Shown: positions 1 to 12,051 of the stretch, in pieces
Layout of the letters: the number at the start of each line of letters is the position of its first letter
How positions within the stretch are numbered: the first letter of the stretch is position 1
NCBI GenBank assembly: GCA_000708835.1
Contig: DF236985.1
Location: 62,001 to 126,000 of the forward strand
Reading direction: 5' to 3'
Source: Klebsormidium nitens
Lineage: Eukaryota > Streptophyta > Klebsormidiophyceae > Klebsormidiales > Klebsormidiaceae
Length of the DNA stretch: 64,000 nt
Notes under the pieces: model-generated
What the model was told of the DNA's origin: nothing
Seen by the model: only the letters and a program-made list of their open reading frames with translations
The model's database searches: none
Translations under genes and position numbers: made by a program

Positions 1-40
1 AAGGAGGTCACACGACTGGCGGCCTCAGTGGATGTTCATG

Positions 41-3000
41 CTACTCCCGTTCTCGGCAGAATGGCTTGTGCTCTGGCCAGGCGTTGACTTGACATTCCTT
101 CGAGCAATCTGCAAACGAAAGGTCTGATAAGTAGCCCATTCAACGTACAAGTCGCGGGGGCGTGCCATTAAGAGGGCCATCAACTTGATCAACCCAACTC
201 GTATATTATGCCTCTACGTATCAAGTGAAGCAGCACGTGGTACTGCTCTAGGCCTCGAAAGCAAATCTCTCGCGACCCTTTTAGTCCACCTCAGCTTTCC
301 AAGCAGGCCAAGCCATGGATCGCTTTGAAAAGACGGAAGGCTCTGCAGAACACACACTTCTTTCAACAGACTAGCTGAGAAGCCAAGCCAAGATCAACTC
401 AAAGCGGAGCTCCGCCGCCGTACTCACAGCGCATCTCGCGACACCGTCCGCAGGTCCGGAACTTCAGCCCCGGCCCCTCCTTCTTGTCGCAGGCGCGCGC
501 GCTCTCCAGGCCGCGGTTGCACAGAGCCTCGACCCTCTTCGGGAGCTCTCCGATCGCCCCAGCCGCCGCGAGCGTGGCCGCCGTCCGTTTGTGGCCGTAC
601 TGCTTCGCGACGTCCAGGGGCGTCAGGCCGTTGACAGGTGGCGGCGTCGGGTTGGCCCCCTTCGCGAGCAGCATAGCCACGGCCTGCAGATATTGAGACG
701 AGATTTGAGCGAGAACTAGTGTCGGGAATTGCCGAGGACGTGTATTTTGGCATAGTGTGCGACTGGTTTGAGGCAAGCGACTGGAAGGGAAGGAAAAGCA
801 AGGTTTCTCTACTTCCTGTACGAAAGGTCCCTTTTTGGAAGCTTCAGGTCGAGCTGGCACATCCATTTCGCGATCGAAAAAGGCCAGGTTTTTGACAGGG
901 CTGTGTCACTATCTCGACGAAATCTCGGCCAGGATTCCCCATCTTGAGCTTAATATAACGGTGACTTCAAACAGGTAATAAGGATGACGGCTATCGAGAT
1001 TGTGTTTGAGCAGATATTTGGCCCTAAACTATGCGCTGAGGAAGCCAACGTGGGGCCGCAAAATGCCCAGACTCCAAAGAACCTTCGGCTCCGAACTAGC
1101 CCCGGCTCACCTCCACTTGGCCCAGCTCCGCAGCCTTGAACAGCGCGGTGGCGCCGTCCCGGTGCTGGCTCTCGTCCGCGCGCGCACCGCTCTCGATCAG
1201 CTGGTCGACGACAGCGGCCCACCCGTACTGGGCTGCGATCGTCAGCGGGCTGCGGCCGCGGTTGTCCGGCTTGTTGACCGCCTTCGCGAGGCCCTGCTGA
1301 CCGCCGCTCTCCCGAATGCGCGCGAGCGCGAGCGCGCACAGCTCCGAGCTGCCGACTTGCGCGATGCTGAGAGAAGGAGAGACATGGACAATTAGAATTG
1401 GCTTCTCCTTTCTGAAAACCAGATGGGTCGTGTATTGGACAGAGGAACAGGTTAGGCAGTCAGACCGTTTCGAAAAGGAGACAGGTCAAAAACTGAAGCT
1501 GTTTTACGTGGCTTTGAGCTGGGCCCTACAACCGAACACGAACTCGCCATTAAGTAGAAGCAATACATTTATAGAGCAGTCTGCGGAGATGTCTCGACAA
1601 CGGCTTCCAAAATCTTTCAAGTCAATAATTCATATTTGTTGTTGCGTCCATGAAGGGGTTCAGACGATACTCACACATGGAGAGCATTCAGCCCGTCTTT
1701 CGTCGGGTAGTCCGCGCGCGCACCGCTCTGGAGCAAAAAGCTGGCCAACTGCAGCCTGCCTTGCAGGAGGGCGTGCATCAGGGCGGTGCAGCCGTCAGCG
1801 TCCCTGTAATGAAAAGAGAGCTTATCAAGAGGAACATCTTTTTTCGTACAACTTCCACTGCGAGTATCCTCTTCAGCCTCCAGATTAGTTCCTGGCGTCT
1901 ACTGGCTGACAAAGCTTCTGGAAAGTCGCTCGTATTACAAACAAACAGGCCACCCTGATCCAGACTTCGGAACGATTCTTTCTCCCGCCATCTTACAGCG
2001 ATTGGTAGAGCCCGATCTGATATCTTTTTCTGAGTTGAACAATAGTGGGGGAGTCGAAGCTGTTTCTTACCGAGCGTCAACCCCTTTCGCAGGCAGGCGC
2101 CCGATCAGGCCCTTCGCTAGCTCGGCCAGCGCTTCTTCCCGCTCCTCCTTCGGTACGTCGCCCAACCGTTCGTCTTCCGCCTGCGCACCGCCCAAGAAGA
2201 GCTCGTCCCACTCCTCCTGCGCCCCATTTCCGCTCGATTCCGCCGTCTGTTCCGGCACCACCGGAACGGACTTCTCTTCCGGCTCAGTCGGCTGCCGCGG
2301 CCCCTCTTCGTCGCTGGACGATTCGCTTGCGGCCGGCGACTCGACTTCTAGCAGCGCAAACCCGCCCGTCTTCTTTTCGTCACCGTTGCCTGCGGCTGCA
2401 TTCCGCTTTCCGCTCGTCTCATCCTTCCGCGTTCCGTCCGTCTCAGCCCCCTTCTGCTTTCCGTGCGCTTTCTCGGCGTTCCCCCTGCTCGCTTCCGCTG
2501 CCGGCCACCATTTCAGCGGAGTGTCGACCCGAATGCGCCCGGTCTGGGCCACCCTCCTGTTTGCTTCGTCCTTGGGCTGGGGTGCCTTTGGAGGAACAGG
2601 TCTTGGGGCTATCCCTTTGGTCTCTCTGACACGTGTCAGCACCCGGATTGCTGCGGTTTCAGCGTGCGGGTCCGCGGGCGCCGGGGTTCCGGGATCCGGG
2701 AGTTGCGGCTCCGTTTCGGTCGGGAGATGTTCCGGCGTCGGGACGGCCAGTGTATCCCAGTCAACGAAGTTGGTAGGCTCTGCTGACGCGGTTTGGGGGA
2801 TTGGTTCTTCTGGCGCCGGCAGAGGGGGCGGCGGGGCAGCCTTGATGGCCTCGGCCTTGAAGACCTGGAGCATCTCGAGCCCTTGCTCAAATGGCACCTG
2901 GCAAGGACAGCAAAACGGAGCGGTCAATTTTTGGAACACTTGGGTACCATTTCAATTGAAGCTGTCGACTTCATTGAAGGGCGTCACCTGCATCCACCAG

Positions 3001-6000
3001 CCTGTTTGGAAGTACTGGATTTGAGAGTCCCCGGGGCCCTACTCGTAAATGCATGCATAAACGATAAAAATGCATGCAAGCACAATGTCTAACTTGCTTC
3101 CAGTATTCCGGTTCACGGACATTGACGGAAAGATCAACCTAAGGATTGAAATGTTGTGAAACTTGACTTGCTGCACGACACGATCGATCTAAAGCTAGAA
3201 GGAGCTTACGAAGCAAGGACATAGCGGCCTTTATTGCGGCAGCAAACACGTACTTCAAAAGCAGCTCAAAATTCAACTGAATACTGTTAGTTCCTACCTC
3301 CTGCATGTCCCGGCTGACGGTTACCGGCTTCCGGTCGTTGTTTGTCAGCAGAATGTGCTCCAGAAGTGTGCCCGGGACGTCTACCACCAGGTGCCACTTG
3401 ACGGGGAAGTGCCCGCCCCAGGGACTCTCCTGCCAGATGTCGAGCGCCTCGTCTTTCACACGACCCGTCTGCAGACAGCAGAAAAAGCTCAATTCAATGA
3501 AACTTTATTGCTTCGAAATCATTGAAAAATTCGTTTGCCAATCGAACACTCGCACCCAGAAAATAGCCCCAGAATCTGCTGAGTAGATGCAGCGCGCAGG
3601 TATGTTCAGCGTCCAAGAAAGCGAGACATTTGTGATAGCTTCAAGGCCAATAAGTGACGCTGATCTATGACAGGATAGCGAAAGTGGTTCAGCTGTCAGC
3701 TAAGCCTTTTAGATTGGCAGATACGATGTAACTTTTGCAGCGGTCTTCACCATCTCTGCCACTCCGCAGAAGACCCCGCTGGCGTTCACCGTCAGGAACA
3801 GGTACAGCGGTCCCGCGCCCTCCCCCTCCTGCAGCCTCCGGTACGCCATGTCCATCTTCTTGTTCCCCGTTCTAGTTACGCTCGTCCACGCCGAATGCTC
3901 CAGGCTGTTCTCCAAATCCTCCCTGCTGTTCCCGATCGCGACGAAGAACCGGGCGAACGGCGGGCTGTCGGCGAAATCTACCGGGTTTGTTTCCCCCCGC
4001 CTCGGAGCCGGCTTCTCCCCGACCTTCTTGCCGGCCTTCGCGCGGCCGCGCCGCGCGGCAGCCTCCGCGCGCTCCGCCTCCGCGCGCTGCTGGCGGACTC
4101 GCTCCTCCCAGTCCCGGAACTTGACGTGGTCCGCCAGGATCTGGCGCTCCTTCTCGAGCCTGCGCGCGCGCGCGCGCGCCTCCTCGTCGGGCGGCGGCCC
4201 CGCGGGTCTGACCGGCAGCTGACCCTTCTTGGCGGGGGCATCTACCTGGGCGCTGGTCGGGGGAAGTTCCCAGAACTGGGGTTCTTCAGCTTCGCTAAAA
4301 CCGTCTTCCGACCCATTCATCCTGCCCTGTTGAGACCCCGGCATCCGGTTGGACGCCCGTGCTTCTGCCGCTTCTTGGACCCGGTGCGTCCTGCCCGGCG
4401 GGCCCTTCTCGGTTGGTAGGGAAGTTTTGACGGCTTTGGGCGGGGGAGCAGCAAACTGACCGGGGCCCGGAACCCAGCCCCGGGCTTCGTACACCGCCGG
4501 GGTCCTGGGCCTGAGGAGCATGTTCCTGGATAGGCATGTGATTGCGTCAGATGGGCAGCATTTTGACGAAGAATCGAGCTCCTCCTTCGTTGTCTAAATA
4601 AGACTTTCTGCTTAGAATACAATTTAACAAGTCGGCAATTGAAACCCTGAGCAAGGATCAAAAATGCTGATTCCAGGGCGCCTGAAGTATGAAACAAACA
4701 GATAAGATGAAAGGACACGAAATGTACGATAAAAAGAAAGAGTAACCCTGTGAATGCAAAGTGTACCTTCAAAACTCGCTATGAACTTTTAAACGGTGGG
4801 GAACGTTTCAAGCTGTCATGTGGAAGAGGAATTCAGCAAAAGGTAGCTCGACTATCTTTTGTGAAGAGTTTTCAACTGGCCCCTGCATGCGAACTGCACT
4901 GGAAACAAGATTTACTGAAACGCACCTGAACGGGGCTCTGTCCTTCTTAAATAGCAGCAGTGCGTCCATGGCCGCGTCCTCGTCCTTCAGGCACATGAAC
5001 GCCGCCCCCTCGATTCGAACGCCGTCTCTAGTTGTGAGGGTGCGCGAGTTGATCAGCCGGATGGACATAACCTTGAGCCCTAGGTTTCTGAAATGCTCCC
5101 ACAGCTTCTTCTCGGTAAAGAGCTTCTCTGGAATGTTTCCCACCCAGATAGTCCTCCGCTGGAGTTCTTCCTCGCTCAGCGGTCCGGTCTTCTCTTCTCT
5201 TTTCCCCACCGGTACTGCAGCCGCGTTGCCCTCTTCACCCTTTTCCCCTTCTGCCCACCCCTTATCTTCGATCGGCTCCTCGATTCCCTCCTCCTTTCCT
5301 GCCCCACCTTGCTCTTTCTCATCCGGTTTCTCCGCAGCAGTCCATCCGGTATCGGTTCCCCCCTCTCTCGCTTCCTCCTCTCCGTTCCCTGTAGCTATCT
5401 GGCGAACGGCCGCTCTCACAGCCGCAACAAAGCCGCCTTCTTCTTCACATGGTGCGCTCTCAGTTCCCTCCACGCGCGCTTCGGCTTCTTCTTGCTGCTC
5501 CCCGGTAGAGACTTCTCCCCCCCCTCTACCAGGCAACGCCCGTCCCGCCATTGGAGCAGCCGCCTGACTGGAGGGCCCTTCCGACTGGTCCTCGGTGGAC
5601 CACTTGTCGTCGTTGTTGTCGAAAACCGAGCTAGTCGCCGACTCGTAGCCTTCCTCGTCTGAGAGACTCTCCCGGGGGCTCTTTACGCTCAGGGAGCTCT
5701 TCACCGACTCGATGGGCGAGGCCTCGGTGCTCAGGCTAACCGGCGACGCGCGTGAATGCGCGCGCTGGCCGCTGGGCGTACTGGGCAGGGTTTCGGGCGT
5801 TGGGGTCCGGCTGGAGGTCGCACTCTGGTCTTCACCCACCGGGCGCCATTCTTGACTCTGCGGGGGAGTCGAATTGCGCCTGCCCAGACCCCCCGGTTCG
5901 TGCAGAACTGCGCGCTCGCGCGCGGTGCCTGGCCTAGGAGAGCTAACTCGATCCGCTTCCTCAAACTGCCCCGGTCCCACAAACCTCTCCCCTACCCTTC

Positions 6001-9000
6001 CGGAACTTCCTCTTTTCAGTCCCTTAGATTGAGTTGCAGGGCCGGGCTTCTGGTTGAAGTTTCGTTGACCGAGAGCTTGCGGAGGGCCCCGGTTCTGGCT
6101 GGCTATCCCCTGCTCAGCTTCGACCCACGTCCGGTCGTAGTATCCGCCGCCGCTCTCTAAGTCGGTGATGAATTGCTTCTGAGAATAGCGCTTGCCCTTG
6201 CGGGTTGCCCTCCCCACCTCCTCGACGTCAGAGGCCTCCTCGTCTTCGATCTCGTGCGGGGCGGTTATCCTGACTGCTTTGGGTTTGCTTTCTACCGGTT
6301 GCGCCGGCTGCGGAGCCGGTCTTTCAACCACCGGCCTGCCCTGCCGCTGGTTCGCCCCGGGCTTCCTGAGCTTCCTCAACCGGGCGAACTCCTCGGCTTC
6401 GCTGTCATCTTCCTCAAGATCATCTGGCGCCACAATCCCCCCAGCGTTCCCCGCTCCTGGCCACCGGGACGGCCCACTCTGGACGTGCTCGTGCGCCGAG
6501 CCCCCGGTTGTCGGCCGGTTCACATTCCAACCGGAAGGTTCGCTCTGGGTGCTCCCGTGGGCGGAATCTCCGGTCGGGGGACGATCACCGTGCGCCCCAC
6601 CCAGCGCCAAGCGCGCGGCCGCCCTGCTCCGCTCGGCAAGGCCCGCGAACATCGTCGCGGACGCGCCCATCGCGGCCGCGCGAAAGGCGGTCCTCTCGCC
6701 GTCGGCCCGCGTCGCAACCTCCGCCTCCACAGCCTTGTTCTGGGGCACGTGCCCCGTCTGGATCACTCTCCCGGTCGCGTGCTCGGTTCCCTCCGTTTCT
6801 GGAGGCTGGGGACTGCTATCTTGTAGCTCTTCGGCTTCTTTCAGCACGTCCGGAAGGCTCGGGAGATCGTCTTCACTCTGCTCGACCATCTCGCTCCACT
6901 GTCCACTTTTGGGCGTCTTCGGACTCTTGAGTGGCTCCACCGGTGCTTCTTGCCGCCGCCCGTTTGATTTCGCGAGGGGAGCAAAGACTTGCGCGCCCTT
7001 GTCTCCATCGTCGAGCAACAGCCTGCCGGGTTTACCTTGGCGCCTTTCGGGACTACTTGGGTTACTTTCAGAGCCCCGCCTCTCTTTCGAGCTTTGCCTC
7101 TTCAGCTGCACGAGAGCGCCCTCGAAAATTATTGACCCCCTCTCTCTGGCACTCCCTGTTCCCGCTTCTTCCCATTCCTTAGGGGGCAATGAACCGCTCA
7201 GCTTGCTTCGCAACACCGCCCTATCCAGCTCCCCCGGTCCCTCCTCTCCTTCCGACTGATGAGAGATTCCCCACCGTCCCGTCAACCGCTCTTCCGCTTC
7301 TTTCCTCCTTTTCTCCCAGACGTTTTCTCTCTGTAAGTCCTCCGCCCGCCTGGTACCGTCTCTTCCCCTCGGGGCTTCCGACTGGTCGGGGGACTCCTCC
7401 GGGGCGAAAACCTCCGGCTTCGACCAGGCCTTTATCTTCACCTTCTCCAGCTCCGCCTTCTTCGCCTTGAAAGCCTCCTGTATCACCGCGCGCGCGAGCC
7501 GCTCCCCCGGTTTCTCGCCTTTTCCGAACTCCATCTGAGGGCCCACCTTCACTTTCCAGTCATCTTCCGACGGTGGGAGTTGCTGCCGCCCGGTCTTCAT
7601 CTTCTGGGGGATCCCTCCAACAAACTTCCCGTCCGCCTCGAGCTCCTCCCAGGTCTTTTCCGAGTCGGGCTTTAGAAGAGGCTCTCCCCGTGCAGCCTTG
7701 GCCTGCATCTCATCGAAAAGCTCCTCCCAGGTCTTTTCGCGGGCCTCCTTTGCCTCTCTCCCCGCCGGAGCTTCTCCACCGTCTTCCGCCTTCCGGTCCG
7801 GTTCCGCGGAGCCGCTTTCCTCCCCGTTAGCCGTCGCCAAGCCTAGCATCTCCTTCCAGAAGTCTGGACCTACTACCGACGCTTCAGAGACCTCAGAATG
7901 TTCCAAAGACTGCCCCGGTTGCGCTTCAATTTTAGCTGCGACTTCCAGCTTCCCGGCTTTAGACAGACTCTGCCGTTCCGCTCCTCCGCTCTGACCCTCG
8001 TCCGTTCCGCCAGAGCCGCCACCAATGAGAACTTTTAGCAGGTCGTCTATCTCACCCTCTCCTCCGCCCATCTCCCGGCTTCGACTGGAAGAGCCGTTCT
8101 CCGTCTTTCGGTGCATCTCGAATCCTGGCGGAGGCCCCAGCTTTGGAGTGAACCGCGTCGGCGGCCGCGACGCTTCTTTGCTGACTTCATCGCCCCTGGG
8201 TTCACCGAAGGACAGCTTCACACCCTCAGGTTTTCCGAAGTGGGGAAGAAGCATCGACAGGACCGACGAGGGGATGCCTCCGCTGGATGTTCTCTCCGCC
8301 TCCGGTTGCGTGTCTGCGGTCTTTTGCGTTTCACGGCTGGCCACTTCCGCTGTTACTTCGCTTCCCCGCTCCGGATTGCTGACGTCCGCGTCAGCGTCAG
8401 CATCAACGCTGCGAGTCTCCTCAGCAGCTTCTCCGCCCGCGAAGTCCTTTGATGGCAGCTCCGGCTTGTTGGTCACGTCGGTAGGCTCAAGTTGTGAAGC
8501 TTCTGACGAACCGTTTCGGCTCTCCTCTTCGGACTTTGACGTCATTTCAGCTTCTGGCTGCAGCCCAAAGTCGCTGGCTGCTTCGACGCCTCCTTCGCTA
8601 AGTTCTCTCAGACTGGATGCGACCGGACTCTCGATTTCAGTCTCTTCTGCAGCTTCTGCGGTTTGCCCTTCCGAAGGAACCACATCCGCTTTAGCAGCCG
8701 CCCCCGGTTCTGCCTGAGCGCTGGAAGGCTTCTCGTCCTCCTTTTCGATGCTGGGCCCCTCTGCGACTTCGCTTCCGGAACCGCTCCCTTCCAAACGATC
8801 CTCACCCTGCTCCTCCTCTTTGCGCGGTTGCTTTCTAACTTCCAGCTCCTCCTCCCCTTTTTCTTGTGCCGAACCCGCTTCTTCAGTTTCCCGTCCGTCC
8901 GCATCTGCTTCCCCATCCGCTTCAGTCTGTTCCTTAATTTCTTCTGAACCTTCTTGCGACTCCAAAACGACCTCCGCCTCCACCTGCTGGTTCGAGCTGC

Positions 9001-12000
9001 AATCTCCCGACGGCTTTGACCGAGCGTCTGACTCTTCTGAGCTTCCCGAACATTCCGCCCGCTCCGCCCCAACCTCAGGCGCTGCCTCTGCTCCCCCTTC
9101 CCGAACAGCTGCCCTTTCTTCTTCTAGGCTGTTTTCACTCTCCGGTGGACTTTCTTTGGCTTCTTCGACCTGGGCGCTTCTTTGCTCCTCCTTCGAAGAC
9201 GCTTCCACAATCTTGACGTCTTCCTTTGTACCCTCTTCCGGCAGGTCTGGCGCGCCCTCTACCCGGGCTTCAACCGAACCTTCGGAGCTCTCAATTGCTG
9301 CGTCCTCTTTGCCCTCGATCTCACCTGTCACACTCTCCTTTCCGACACATTGGTTCGCAGACGCCTCTGAGTTCTCTACGGATGCTTTCTCCGCCGGGAG
9401 AATGTCCGTTTCCCCCATCGCCGTAACTTCGACGACTGCTTGGGCAGACTCCGAAGCTGCATCGCCCCCCCGGTCAGATTCCGTTCTGTCACTTTCCGTT
9501 TCTCTCTCCTGCTGTTCCGTAGCCATTTTCTCCGCTCCATCCAGCAACGTTTCTTCCCCAGCGGCAACTTCAGAAGCGGTCGCGTCCTCAGCGTCACCAT
9601 CAGACGCCCCTTGAGGTTCTTGACTTGTTTCCGCTTTCTGGCTATCTGTTACCGAATCAGCCGGCTTCTCCCTCTCCAGAACCTCTTCGTCCTCTTCAGG
9701 CTCGCTCTTGGCCTCAGACTTCCCCCCTGGAGACTCAGCAGCTTCCGTCGGCGCGCCATTGTCCTTCCCCTCTGCATCCGGTTCCGGCGCTCCGTTCACA
9801 GCCTCAGTTGATTCCTCTCCGTCTGCGCTGGCGAAAGCGACCAGATCTGTAGCGCTTGGTTCCTTCGTGACACTCCTCCCACTCCAGCCAGTGCTGTCGC
9901 TGTCAGCTTCTGCTTCTTCTGATCTGGCTTGGCCTTCTTCGACCTCGCTGCCCTCTTCGCTCAGCGCCTCCAGGGTAGGACGCCTCTGCCACGTTTCACG
10001 CCTGGCAGAGTCTGTGGGGACCTCTGGGGTTACGGCTGCTCGGGACTTGGGCAACTCCGTCTGGAAAAAAATGTGGGTAAGTTTCACTCTTTGTATCCAG
10101 CCTCTCAGACTCTCAAGTTCCAATAAAGCACATTTCCTTCTGACAAGAATCTCTGAGGGTCGTTTCCTCTTCACACGCTTCAGGGCACGCAAGTTGAGCT
10201 CAACTTTACTCGGTTTGAGATTACTTTTCGGGTCGAAATGCAAACATTAGCGCTTCTCGCATACAATCTTGAATCTTTCACCTGCACGCACGTCCTTTCA
10301 GCCGAATCTCTTTTGATCGCTTCAAAGCTTCTCTGCGCCCCGCGAAACTGATCTTCGTTGTAAAGTGGTCCGCATATTCCAAGAAAGAACGGTGTACTTT
10401 CAAAAGATACGAGCTACAGATCTTTGATCAGATTGAGAACGATAAAGTGGTACCAGTAAGCTGACCCTTCTCACCTGCATGTTCGACTGCAGTTCACGAG
10501 ACATGATCCGCAGCTTCGTAGAGTCGACCTTCGGGAGAGCTCTCTGGACCGGCGCTGGCCTTGGCGGAGGCTGCTGGGGTCTTTGAAACCACATGTTCTG
10601 CGGTCTAGGAGTGAAGTACTGGGGTCCACGAGGTGCCAGAGGAGGCCGCTGATCAGTTCCTGGCATCCTGCCACGTGGAAACTGCTGATTTGCCACAAAC
10701 GGAGGTGCAGCAGGGGAAAGATGCGGCCTGGGAGGCCTCTGGAACTGTCCGTACGGACCGAACTGAGGCGCTTGGAAAGGAGCGTTGAACTGGGGTGCTT
10801 GCGCGGGGGTGTTGAACTGGGGTGCTTCAGAGGGGGGCCATTGTGGTGCCAAAGGCGGCCGCTGCCCTCGAGCAGGAGGCGGCTGTTGAGGGTGACGTTG
10901 CCAGTCAGGGGGGTAGGCTTCGCCAGCCATCTGGGGGGGGTGGTTGAACTGCGGCTGCGGCTGTTGCTGCGGCCGCGGTGGAATCTGGGACGGAGGAGAC
11001 CAGCTGGCTGCCGAAGGGTTTAAGCCGGGGTTTGGGGGCTGGTTTGGGGGCTGGGTGGCTGTAGACTTTGGCTGCTGCTCAGGCTGCGCCTCTGGAGGGT
11101 TTTGGGCCGGGCTGGAGGGCTCCGAAGCTTGCGTTGACGACGACGGAGAAGCCGGCTGGATCGGTAGTTGCATGAACGGGTTGAAGAAAGGGGAGGCCCC
11201 TGGCCAGCCGATGGGGATTCCCATGCCCGGCTGAAGTCCAGGGGTTGGGAAGAAGGGGGTTGGGAAGAAGGGGTACTGGTATCCGGACATGAACATCTGG
11301 AGAAAAGGAAGATTATCATTCAGCAGACCGAAGTTTACGAACTCTGGAAGACACCTGATCGTCATTGAAATCTGTCCAGCTGCTAGAGCAGAAGCGAAAG
11401 GTTCCGTGGTCTGCCAAGTGAGACTCGGAAAGCAAACCTCTTGTTGAAGCGTCTTTATCGCATCGATCGTGCTGCATCGAGATAATCCAGATTCTCATCC
11501 TAGAGAAGCAAAGGTTGTAGAGTAAAAGCCGAAAGGAACGTTATTCGCACGCAAACCCTTCTGCTTACCTGCGCCGGAAGTCCTGGCACAAGCCCTGGAT
11601 ACAAGCCAACCGGTGTCGATCTGCCGCTACCACCCTCCTCGTTCGCGGACGATGCTTCGCTGGATGCTTCACTCAAGTTGTAAGACGCGCCTCCAACGTT
11701 GTCATCTGCCACTTCAACGATTTCCCTGGAATACGCAGCCCGGCCATCTTCTGTGACAAATCCATTAGCCTCAGCAGCAGCAATTTCTCCAGGGCGCAGC
11801 TCTCCTTCGTAGGATCTGTCACCATTCTCCACTACCCCTCGATATTCCTCGACAGGACGGAGATGGTTGTCATAGACTGAGTTTGAGTACATCCTCCAGG
11901 ATCCCGCTTGCTGCCTGCTAGTTTCTTCGCTCGAAAAGACCCCGTTGGAAAAGTCCTCTGCAGAAGGCCGGACTCTTGATGGAAGTAGGTCTGGGTCAGC

Positions 12001-12051
12001 TTCGCTGCTCTGCTCGGCTTCTTCGTCATCAGCACCTTCTCTTGTAGCCAT
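41..12051 (-). CDS. RRM-YTH-ankyrin-MYND fusion protein (m6A reader), ten exons
   Basis: Exons, transcription order: 12051-11569, 11296-10475, 10060-4926, 4525-3751, 3468-3298, 2897-2071, 1803-1675, 1366-1111, 683-428, 108-41 (stop TAG 43-41). Codon phase is kept at all nine junctions; about 2973 aa. Residues 1-435 are acidic, then Pro/Gln-rich. The 5.1-kb exon encodes about 1600 aa of Glu/Ser-rich disorder, then an RRM (about 2066-2158; RNP2-like IWVGNI, RNP1-like GAAFMCL) whose last strand lies in the next exon. The YTH domain (about 2337-2485) spans three exons and shows GNKKMDMAY, LFLTVNASGVFCGVAEM, SPWGGHFPVKWH and KPVTVSRDMQE; the first two aromatic-cage tryptophans are present. About five ankyrin repeats follow, then a MYND finger (CGRC, YCSKEC, H-x3-C). 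YTH domains bind N6-methyladenosine in RNA. Ankyrin and MYND modules usually bind proteins. The start codon is the least certain part; coding-like text continues upstream. Confidence 0.85.
4926..10060 (-). other. 5.1-kb single exon encoding a disordered acidic region plus the RRM
   Basis: One open reading frame of 1711 codons without an intron, in a gene whose other exons are 68-827 bp. Composition is dominated by Glu, Ser, Ala, Gly and Lys with almost no predicted hydrophobic core until the RRM in its last 85 codons. Imperfect internal repeats are visible, for example two copies of KTWEEL and two of a motif around GDSAHGS / GGSAHEH. Acceptor at 10062-10061 and donor GTGCGT at 4925 fit both neighbours in phase. 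The long plus-strand readings opposite it are shadows created by the Glu/Ser-rich codon bias. Confidence 0.85.
11260..11290 (-). repeat. Short coding direct repeat (PFFPT twice)
   Basis: Two adjacent copies of a 15-bp unit encode PFFPTPFFPT near the start of the second exon of the YTH fusion gene. This lies in the Tyr/Pro/Gly-rich low-complexity stretch typical of YTHDF-type N-terminal regions, and looks like replication slippage that stayed in frame. Confidence 0.6.

Noticed and set aside
4818-10250. Many long plus-strand open frames opposite the giant exon, including 180- to 355-codon frames
   Set aside because: They are mirror images of the Glu/Ser-rich coding strand, have Ser/Pro/Leu-only composition and no domains, and the minus-strand frame is anchored by the RRM and by phase-matched introns.
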